DNA of 64,000 nucleotides from Powellomyces hirtus (Eukaryota; Chytridiomycota; Chytridiomycetes; Spizellomycetales; Powellomycetaceae), in NCBI GenBank assembly GCA_025526995.1, contig JAHLKG010000028.1, forward strand, positions 248,001 to 312,000, in the 5' to 3' direction. Position 1 is the stretch's first letter. The number at the start of each line of letters is the position of its first letter. The notes below the pieces were generated by a model. It saw only the letters and a list, made by a program, of their open reading frames with translations. It was not told where the DNA came from and ran no database searches. Position numbers and translations under genes: made by a program. Positions 56,379-64,000 of this stretch are shown piece by piece.

Positions 56379-58139
56379 TCAGACTGGAAGGTTTTGATGT
56401 ACGACTGCAGAATCGCCGGTCAATGGTCCAGCCCCGTCATAGGTGACAGCGCTATTGTTGTCGTCCTCGCTAAGATTGCTGCTGTTTCGTATGCTCAAAG
56501 CCACATCATCGTACATCGTCGCCCACGTGCCCACTGAGAGGGTCTTGGCAGACGGCGACGCTATGCGGTCGTCCTCTCCAGGTTTTGCATCGTAGTACGA
56601 TGCCCCTGTGGTGGCTGATGAGTTGACTGAGGGCGGAATAACCACCGGATGGAATACTTCATCGACTCTCTGTGAGGCGGATAGGTAGGGATGGTGGTGC
56701 TGGACCGGTAAGGCTGGCACGGCTGGGATGTTGGAGCATGGGTTGTGGTTGGCGTTGGCGACCAGGCCGGTCCCGCTGCTGCGGACGGCGCTAGTGGCAG
56801 TGGTAGCAGTGGTAGAGACGGTGGACATGGTTGTATGTCCAGCCTGGTGTCTCCGTGCGGTGGAATGCGGGAAGAAGCAGGCGAGGAAGGCGGGAGACCG
56901 TTGCCGGTTGAGCAAGGAGGGGGCAATCCAGAAGTAGACGATAGAATTCAAAAACCCTGCTAGCGGGGCAAAGATCTGTAGGGACAAGAATTCAATCAGC
57001 AGGAGAAACAAAAGAAGCGTGCGGGAGGCAAGCAGCACAATGCAACGCATCACAGCGCAAACGCAACCCACTTACGGCATGAAGAATATACAATCCCAAA
57101 ACCGGATGCCCAGGGTCAATCATGGATTGGACGCGATTGATGGTCGGGAAGAACCAACCGAAGAAAAAGGCGAGCATGTAGAACAGGGTTTTGAGAATGT
57201 ACGTGTGCATCGTCGCGAGGGAATTGTCAGTTTGTTCAAGGTTCAGGTTGACGGAACGCCGCGAGGCCTTGACAGCGTTAAAGATTCTGCAGGAGTCAGG
57301 AACCAGGAGTAAGATATGACGATATTCAGGTGTGTTTGGTTCTGAGGCAACGTTGCGAAAGGAAGAGGAATGATCTACATACGCTCGTTTGCTACGCCAT
57401 GTCCGCCATCCGACAGCTATGTACGCCAGGGCATTGATGAGAAAGATGACCCACAAGGGACCATAAAAGAAGAGCATCCTGTGTCAAATCACAAATGACA
57501 ATGTTTAGTTCAGAAGAGGTCAGGAGGAGCGAGGGCGACCAAATCGCTCGAGTACCTGTATATGGAATGCGGATCGCCAATCCAGCACCAGAGGACGGCG
57601 GGGCGGTAGACAGGCCCATTCCCATTGTCGAAGACAAGCAGAATCAAAGCAAGAACCAACGGTACGCCCCAAGCGACCAAATGATGGTACTTTTCATACT
57701 GAGTGAAATGGATCAATAGGCGGGACCGAAACACGGCAAAGACAATGGAGGTGGACATGCTCAACGTCCAGAACATGGACGCCATGAGAGAAAACTGTAT
57801 CGCAAATCCCTGCGCTCTGCAAGCAGCCTGTTCCGTGTTGCCAAACGCTGAATCGCCAACGAGCATGGCGATGCTGGCGACCACGTCTGCGACGCTCATC
57901 CAGAGCACGAAACGAGTGGGCAGTCCTGAATATCTCTTCTTGTTATGGTGGATTTTGTTGTTGCTGCGGGTAACGTAGGCAACAATGATCGACAGTGCCC
58001 CAAGGAGGGACAGTGCGGCGGTAGTTCGAAGACATATTTGGAGTGTGCGCAGCCCAGAGGCACTCAATGGTTTAGAAATGGGGGAGGCGTGGTCTCGGCT
58101 GAATAGCAGGTGCGAGGAGAGAGTGAATACATTGTCCAT
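56379..58139 (-). CDS. cAMP-receptor-like seven-TM GPCR
   Basis: Four exons (58139-57556, 57478-57383, 57286-57076, 56975-56379), in phase, give 495 residues. A short N-terminus is followed by seven hydrophobic segments. TM1 is about 33-57 (LRTTAALSLLGALSIIVAYV). TM2 and TM3 follow in exon 1 (LPTRFVLWMSVADVVASIAM, CRAQGFAIQFSLMASMFWTL), TM4-TM5 span exons 1-2 and TM6-TM7 lie in exons 3-4 (YMLAFFFGWFFPTINRVQSM, LAGFLNSIVYFW). The CRAQGF...WTL block and the LAGFxNSIVY TM7 end match the cAMP-receptor/CRL class (class E-like) of amoebae and fungi. The ~150-residue cytoplasmic tail is Ser/Thr/Ala-rich with many possible phosphorylation sites. Plasma-membrane G-protein signalling is expected; the ligand is unknown. 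Confidence 0.88.
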
Positions 58140-58931
58140 TGTTGAGTATGCAGCTGCAACAGCATTGCGTCAGACAAAGAGGAGGTGCTGGCGGGGGAGA
58201 CCGCTCTGTTTCGGAAGTGAGCCCTCAGAGTTTGAATGGTGACAGTAATGGTGCGAAGTGCGATACACAATACACAAAGACCGGACCGGCAGTTCAAAAG
58301 GTAAGCTAAAAGCGCTGTGAGGATGGTTGTCTCCCAGTTATAATTGTGTGGAGAGACGACTCTGACTGGTGGACCCTCCGTGACAGTTCTTTCTCGGAGC
58401 CCTGGTGTTCGCTGCTGGTTGGCTGGTAGCCCCTTTGCTCAGTCGGTGTTCGATTTTGCCTCCGTTTTCGTATTAACTTAAACTTCGAATAATGATGTTG
58501 CTGCTAATAGACTTTGTCTTGTTTGTGTTCTCCGTGTTTGTCTCCTGGATATGCCTTTTTTTTTTAAAGGGAAAAAGGGGGTGAGAGGAGAGCATCACAC
58601 CCAAATTATCTCACTTCAGATCTCCACGCGCGTCATTCCTTCATTTCCTTCACAGCCACAAACCCCATTTCTCGCACTATAGTACAACGCGACCACGCGA
58701 CCTTTTGTCTCCATTTTGTCCGTCGTTTGTCCTTCGACTGTCGCTGCAAAATCCTTAAAGAAACTTGCCCGAAGAATGTCTTTTTTATCTTTTTCTCCAC
58801 CAAGCCGCGTGCCTCCATCTCACACACGAGTCTTGCCCAGCAACTACTTTGAAAGGCACTGACTACCTCCTGTTCAAATCCGCCGTCACGGACCTGGAAC
58901 GACTTTTAGAAAACTTTCGGCAGCAGCACAA
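58140..58931. other. divergent promoter region
   Basis: Separates the cAMP-receptor-like gene (-) from the IFI-like gene (+). Has a T-run (58558-58566) and CT-rich sequence; the only longer frame (58633-58827, -) has no family features. Confidence 0.5.
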
Positions 58932-59342
58932 ATGGAAGTAAGTTCATTCTCGTCGGCAATTACACAGCAGCGCGCAGAGGCCCATGCTGATATTGCACAT
59001 GAAAAGCCCAATAAACCTGGAGAACGTCGCGGTTGGAAAACCGTCGCAACCGTCGCAGGATGTACAGTCGCCGGAGCAGTTGCTTTGCCGTGGGCCATCC
59101 CTGCAGTAGTTACAGCGCTCGGCTTTGGACTCGGTGGGATCGGCCCGGGAACACTGGCCACCTCTATCATGGCTTCTTACGGTGGAGCCGTCACTGCCGG
59201 CAGCGCATGTGCTGTTATGCAGAGCATTGGCGCGGCTGGCTTGAGCGCCGGCGTTACGGCTGCCGCTGCAGGTGCGGGTGGTGCCACTGCTGCCACCGGC
59301 GCTTTTTTGGCGACGAAGAAGAAGTCAGTGAGCAAAATATGA
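58932..59342 (+). CDS. IFI6/IFI27 (ISG12)-like small membrane protein
   Basis: One exon, 136 residues. A hydrophilic N-terminus (about 1-38) precedes an Ala/Gly-rich hydrophobic core in two or three segments: VATVAGCTVAGAVALPWAI, ALGFGLGGIGPGTLATSIMA, YGGAVTAGSACAVMQSIGAA, then an Ala/Gly-only stretch and a basic end (ATKKKSVSKI). The GLGFGxxGIxxGTxAxxxM and GGxVxAGSxxAxxQSxGAAGL pattern is the Ifi-6-16 domain of interferon-induced proteins of animals, also known from scattered fungi. Animal members sit in mitochondrial or ER membranes and influence apoptosis; the fungal role is unknown. A GTAAGT inside codons 3-5 would need a 30-base intron to be used, so I treat the gene as unspliced. Confidence 0.8.
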   Translation: MEVSSFSSAITQQRAEAHADIAHEKPNKPGERRGWKTVATVAGCTVAGAVALPWAIPAVVTALGFGLGGIGPGTLATSIMASYGGAVTAGSACAVMQSIGAAGLSAGVTAAAAGAGGATAATGAFLATKKKSVSKI

Positions 59343-59677
59343 GCGGAAATGCCGAAGGAATTCGAACGGACGGGTTGAGCGCTTTTCTCATCTTAGGCCC
59401 CAAGCAACCCCAGTCCCTTCAATAGACGCAGATGCAGAGACTCTTCAGTCGTCAATACCTCAATAGCAATAGAAAATACCCTGTATGTTGAACATTGTCC
59501 TTTCTGTATTGCGGCTCACGGCAGATGGCCAAAGTGTAGCGACAAGTTGTAACCACAAATATGTTCACATATTGGCGGTCTTGTATTAGAAGATATGCCG
59601 GTCTGGGTCCTGCGTTCAGACATGCTGTACAGAAACCAATCCTTGGAGAGTGAGGGGGAAAAAGAAGAAAACACGAC
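59343..59677. other. intergenic; tRNA-Gly-associated module
   Basis: Contains the module shared with the 53.4 kb locus (about 59560-59630: CACATATTGGCGGTCTTGTA, then GATATG and GGTCTGGGTCC). No gene. Confidence 0.5.
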
Positions 59678-59749
59678 TGCAACCACCGGGATTCGAACCC
59701 GGGCCACTCGCTTGGAAGGCGAGTATATTAACCACTATACTATGGTTGC
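59678..59749 (-). tRNA. tRNA-Gly (anticodon TCC), third copy
   Basis: Minus strand, 72 bases, identical by eye to the copies at 48127-48198 and 53555-53626. The 3' flank (gtcgtgttttcttc) carries a TTTT stop. Confidence 0.95.
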
Positions 59750-59869
59750 TGCATGTGCAGGGGCTTGTCCCGGATGTCACCACAGTAACTCAATCAAGGG
59801 AAGGCAGTTCATAAACGAGAGGAAGACGAAGGTGGTTCTTGGTATGCACCTTCAAATTAAAAAAACTAT

Positions 59870-60480
59870 TGGCAAGTAAGTGCAGGCTAATATCAGCACT
59901 TTCTTTCTGGCAAGCTGAGCGATGATATTTACCATTGGCGAGAACACTACAAATTCTTTCTGGGAACACAACGGCAAGAAGGGTGATCGATCATGGAGTT
60001 GCCAGTGGATGCGGAGTAAGATCTTGATGACCATGAGTCAAAGCGGTGAGTGCCACCCCTACCCCTCAAGCTTTGACAGATGTTGTCCAGCAGTGTTTGG
60101 AGCTAAGATACGGTGTCGGCATGCAGGTTGATGTCATCTGCAAAGAACAGGGCGGGAGCGCTCGTGGGCGGTGAGGTGGTGCTTGCAAGGGTCCATCATT
60201 AAGCCCACATGTTCTGAATTGTCCCGTTGCAAGACCTATTTATGTTGGTGTTCTGAAATATCGACATTTGCAGACAACAGATGACATTTGCTTCCGTTTA
60301 CCTGCCGTCGGAACTCTGGGAGTCTCTTAACCTTGATTGGTCTCGTGCGGTACCAAGGAGATGCAAGGAAGATTAAGAAGCCGTAGACGCATGGAGCAAC
60401 TGCCCGACTACGGTCCTCGGGGCGCCACACGGAGAGGAGGCTCCGGAACTCTGTGGAGAGGTTCTAGCAGATGTCTTTCC
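59870..60480 (-). pseudogene. LINE-type reverse transcriptase relic
   Basis: On the minus strand the frame near 60150-60110 reads PALFFADDINLHADTVS, followed by LQTLLDNICQSLRG. This is the F/YxDD catalytic strand of a non-LTR reverse transcriptase and the helix after it (LQxxLDxxxxW). A KEFVVFSP piece about 150 bases later fits the next conserved strand (KTxxxxF). Between these the frame changes and stops appear, so the element is dead. Upstream frames (60430-60236) have no clear palm motifs, and no endonuclease or poly-A tail is visible. It starts about 120 bases from a tRNA-Gly gene. Confidence 0.5.
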
Positions 60481-61045
60481 TAAGCCCTGCTGGACTGAGT
60501 TGAGATGGGCAAACAAGGAACAGATGAGTTTTCGGTGCTTGCGAACCTAAGGCTCATGGATTCTCCCAAAAAGGACAAAAAACTTACAACGCCTCACTTC
60601 ACGATCAATATCGCTGTAGATATTGTATGTTCTCTCAAGCGGCATTCAACTGGCATTCTCGCCTTTGTGCTGCGCCACTACACCGCGTTTCGTGGTCCAT
60701 CAGACAAAACTGAGAAACGGCGCTCGTCATCGGTCAATTTCCATGGCAGGGATGGGCAAACAAAGGAAGAGCGGAGAAACCAAGTGTTTGTTAGTTTCTT
60801 CAGCGAGATGATGCGGAAATTGACTTGGATGAAGATTCCTAAGTCTTTCCAAACATGGTCACGAAGAGGCTGTGGAACAAGGTTAAGCGAGTGCGTCGGA
60901 GTTTTGGGTAAGCAACCAGCTCTCATTCTGCTGACAAGTCTGAAATTTTTGGTTCCTTGATACGATTTTACAACAGAGACATAACCCGACCATTATACGC
61001 TATTTGATTGAAACACATCGCATAAACATACTCACAGGAAATCCA
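60481..61045. other. decayed interval upstream of the EML gene
   Basis: A 151-codon open frame at 60505-60960 (+) has no family features and probably crosses old transposon sequence. The last ~100 bases are the EML promoter and leader. Confidence 0.35.
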
Positions 61046-64000
61046 ATGGGCGCCGGTCTCCTTCGATGCCTCTGCTGCTGCTCGACCGTAGAGCGTTCCC
61101 GGCGACGGACTGTCCCGACCAACCCGAATGACGCACACAACGATGGGATATCTAGCGACGATGACCTGGCGACTTCGCCGGTTGGGACAGAAAACTTGCT
61201 AGGTATTTGATGAGAGCGAGAGAGACAGAGATGTGTTGGATATACACGGATGCTGATCTTTTTCAATCTGTGTCGCTGGTAGATATCGAAAAAGAGTTGC
61301 CGGTTGTAGTGGATACGAGTGCGTGGATGGATGAGTTGAGGGAAAGGGTAAGAATGCAACACTCGAATTGGAAGAGAAAGAAGTAGATTCAGGGTCAATT
61401 GAATGCTACCTTCGATCCCACCTAACGAATGATGACTTCCACTTTTCCTTCCATAGTCCAACATCAAATTCCTGCAACACATTGAAGCGCCCGCCGCGCA
61501 TGTCCACGAGCCACAAACCATCCCCGACACCACTCTCCAACTCGAACACATCTATGGTACTATCCCGATATACCGCTCTTCTCTACGTCGCCTCTCACGT
61601 GCCTTTCATTTTTTGGTCGGCTAGGCTACTCATCTACCGCACAGCGTTCCAATCTTGTGTACCTCTATCCCCCAACATCGACCTCACGGGGTACCATCAT
61701 TTACCCAGCCGGGAACCACATCGTCGTCACATCAGGGCCCTCAGCAATCCCTCCAACGGAAGCAGCTACAGACTCGCCGCCCTTAGAAGCAACTGTATCA
61801 GTTACCCCGCCACGACCTCTTTTCGTTGCCCACATTAATGCCATCACCGCCCTCGCTGTGCATCCCGACGGCGGCATCTGCGCATCCGTGGAGCTCGGGC
61901 CACCTAGCCCTGTCATCCGTATTTGGGCGGTGAAAAATAGTGGCCCGAACGCACCCACAGCATCCTCTGCGACAAACACGTCACCAACAAAGGAACTCCC
62001 ACATGGGTCACCGGCCGCCGCGCAACGCAGGAAGACCAAATCGCACGCAGCGCCCAGCTTTCCATCGAACCCCGATTCGGTGGATATCGCGACACTGGCC
62101 GTCGTGACTTTGCTCAAGGATGTGGCGCATGTGCCGAGTATGGCGTTCGTGAAGGATGGAACCATGTTGGCCGTCGCGGCCAATAGGGCCGAGAATGCGG
62201 AGGTAAAGTTAATTTGAACAAAGGAGGAAGATATGATGACAGACGCGCGAACACGACCGTCAGAGAAAGAAATTTCTGCTACGACACGAGACGGCGGAAT
62301 ATGGTTGTTGAGCCGTCTTCCCTCCTCAATCTTTTTCTTGCACATGCATAGGTGCTAATCTACGACTGGCGAAAGCTCGACATTTGCGGATCCGACACCG
62401 CTCACCCCGTTGCGCGCGCATTCTGCTCCACACAGGTAGAAATTGCCCTCTCCTCCAATGCTCTTCACCCCTCGCCGCTCTAATTATTCTCCCTCCCTCA
62501 AACTCACAGCTCTTCGCCATTGTCGGCTCCCCTTGGTCGCGGCGCGAATTCATTACCGCCGGGATCAACCATCTGTCATTCTGGACGCTCGACGTTCCGC
62601 TTCTCTCCGGCGCTTGCACGCTGACCAAGCGCGACCCGGTGCTCAAAGATGACGGCACAAGTCCTGTGAATGGCACCAGCGGCACGAGTAGAGCGAGTAT
62701 AAAGAGGATGTCGGACTTGCCCGGCGCACTGGTCCCGACCATTCTGTGTGCGACGTACACTAAACATAGAGTTTTGGCCACGGGGGCGGTCAATGGGGAC
62801 ATCACATTTTGGAAGGGAGACAAGGCGGATGTCACTTGTAAGGCTATTCACAAGGTACTTGCCTGTCCTCGACCACCGCGACCCTGTCCACGTAACAATT
62901 TCCATAATATCCGAAGGAAATATAACCTCACATTGTTTGGCCTTTTCTAGGGCTCCGTCATATCCATGACTCCCTTGCCGCTGCACAGTCTTTCATTCCT
63001 CTCGGGTGGGAGCGACTCGCGCATCCTCATCTGGAACGACTCGCACCAGCCCGTATCGGAACTCAAATTCGACGACGCTGTAGCGATCCGGTCTCTGGAC
63101 GCCGGTGTGCTGGGCGGGTCGTGGCTCGGCTGGGGGGACGCCCTCAAACGGCGCGCCAGCCGCGCATTTGGATTGGGCGGGGTGGTACCGATTGACACCG
63201 GCAGGTTCAAGAAAGATGAAGGAAATATGGAGTCGCCGCGACGAAGCTCAAGACGACCGAGCAAGCCGTTGGCGAAGAATAAGGCGCTCAATGCGGATGC
63301 GAGGGTGTGTGTTGGCACCGGTGATGGATCGATATGGTATGTCGAGATCAAAGTTGATGGGAGGGCAACGAAGGCGCTCGTTCAAGAGGTATGTGCTTAT
63401 AGAAGGGTCACTTGCGTCACACCTGCCCTCTCCTGGTTCGCATCCGCTTCGTACACGTACACCATGTTAGAGTACACACTTTCGTTGTTGTCCTAACTTC
63501 CTTCTTTGTTGATCCCTCCTAGTCCCATGCAGCCACGACAAATTCCCAGCTGTGGGGTCTGGCCCCGCACCCGCGCAACCCCGCGCTGCTTCTCACAGCT
63601 GGTAGCGATGGCTTTGTTCGTCTGTGGAACACCGAGTCCCATAGCCTGGTACGACACAAAGGAGTGTCCACCGCATTAGAACGTTTTCCCCTCCCCCTCT
63701 CCTCTGCCCCGACACTCATTTGCATTTGCGTCCATTTATTGGTTTCGGTTTTTTTCTTTCTCCCCCCAGATGTCCAAACGGCAACTCGGATCCAAGCTCA
63801 GATGCTGCAATTGGGACGCAGTAGGGAAACACGTTGCAGTCGGAACTGACGATGGAACGGTAAGAGGGCGCTCACTGTCTACCCACTCGCCACTCACCTC
63901 CCCAGCCACCCCGTTCTATCCTCAGTCTCACACTCCCTCATGTCTCCCCATAGGTCCACATCCTCACCCCCGAAATTCAGGGTACAGTCGCCGTAATCTC
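61046..64000 (+). CDS. EML: EML-like WD40 microtubule-associated protein, 5' part
   Basis: Ten exons so far, all in phase: 61046-61202, 61283-61347, 61457-61556, 61625-62202, 62352-62435, 62510-62854, 62951-63388, 63523-63648, 63770-63859, 63954 to the window end. After a cysteine-rich start (LLRCLCCCS, a possible acylation site) comes a HELP-type segment (LQLEHIYGY...LVYLYPP...IIYPAGNHIVV). WD/beta-propeller repeats follow: HINAITALAVHPDGGICASV, VLIYDWRKLD, HLSFWTLDVPLLSG, VLATGAVNGDITFWKG, SFLSGGSDSRILIWND, LWGLAPHPRNPALLLTAGSD and GFVRLWN. The order HELP, WDWRK-like, HxxFW, GDIxxWKG, then LWGLAxHP is that of the EMAP-like (EML1-6) tandem propeller. EML proteins bind microtubules and tubulin. 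Two Ser/Pro-rich inserts (about 62010-62080, 63190-63290) lengthen loops. The 3' end is outside the window. Confidence 0.88.

Noticed and set aside
58932..58970. Intron at the start of the IFI-like gene (gtaagt...acacag)
   Set aside because: It would be only 30 bases, shorter than every other intron here, and the unspliced frame is open and sensible.
60505..60960. 151-codon open frame as a real gene
   Set aside because: No domain and no good start context; it overlaps sequence next to a dead reverse transcriptase.

Overview
The window looks like nuclear DNA of a zoosporic (chytrid-type) early-diverging fungus. Most genes carry several short spliceosomal introns of about 55-120 bases with GTRNGT...YAG borders. 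Fungal genes (a Spa2/GIT-type polarity protein, a Kre9-like wall protein, a CipC-like protein, ALG5) sit beside genes that zoosporic fungi tend to keep and Dikarya have lost: a HYLS1-like centriole/cilium protein, an EML-type microtubule protein, a (6-4)-type photolyase, an E2F factor, a class C GPCR and a cAMP-receptor-like GPCR. HYLS1 and EML are the strongest hints of a flagellated cell. The lineage is inferred from gene content only.

Layout. 1-7 kb: the 3' end of an unrecognised gene, a CipC-like gene (-), a gene-poor stretch, then an E2F gene (+). 8-20.9 kb: photolyase (+), a broken YCII-like fragment (-), a small charged protein (+), a class C GPCR ending in a PH-like domain (-), then a flavin monooxygenase (+). 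21-31 kb: a gene-poor, decayed region with a short telomere-type repeat, a P-type ATPase pseudogene (+) and a twelve-exon Cache-type membrane sensor with no output domain (-). 33-39 kb: a PacC-like zinc-finger factor (+) and a secreted GPI-type wall protein (+), followed by a second short telomere-type repeat. 39-51.7 kb: ALG5 (-) head to head with HYLS1 (+), indoleamine 2,3-dioxygenase (-), an unrecognised three-module protein whose frame continues past a stop (+), a tRNA-Gly and a Spa2-like gene (+). 52-60.5 kb: a repeat-rich island with tRNA-Gly (twice), an intron-containing tRNA-Asp, tRNA relics, a degenerate tandem array, the cAMP-receptor-like GPCR (-), an IFI6/IFI27-like gene (+) and a LINE reverse-transcriptase relic (-). 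61-64 kb: the 5' part of an EML gene that runs off the window.

No operon-like system is seen and the genes are functionally independent. The common thread is environmental sensing (two GPCR families, a Cache sensor, a photolyase, a PacC-like factor) plus cytoskeleton and flagellum genes. All splice models were made by eye from frame, splice consensus and domain continuity. Start codons are the least certain part.
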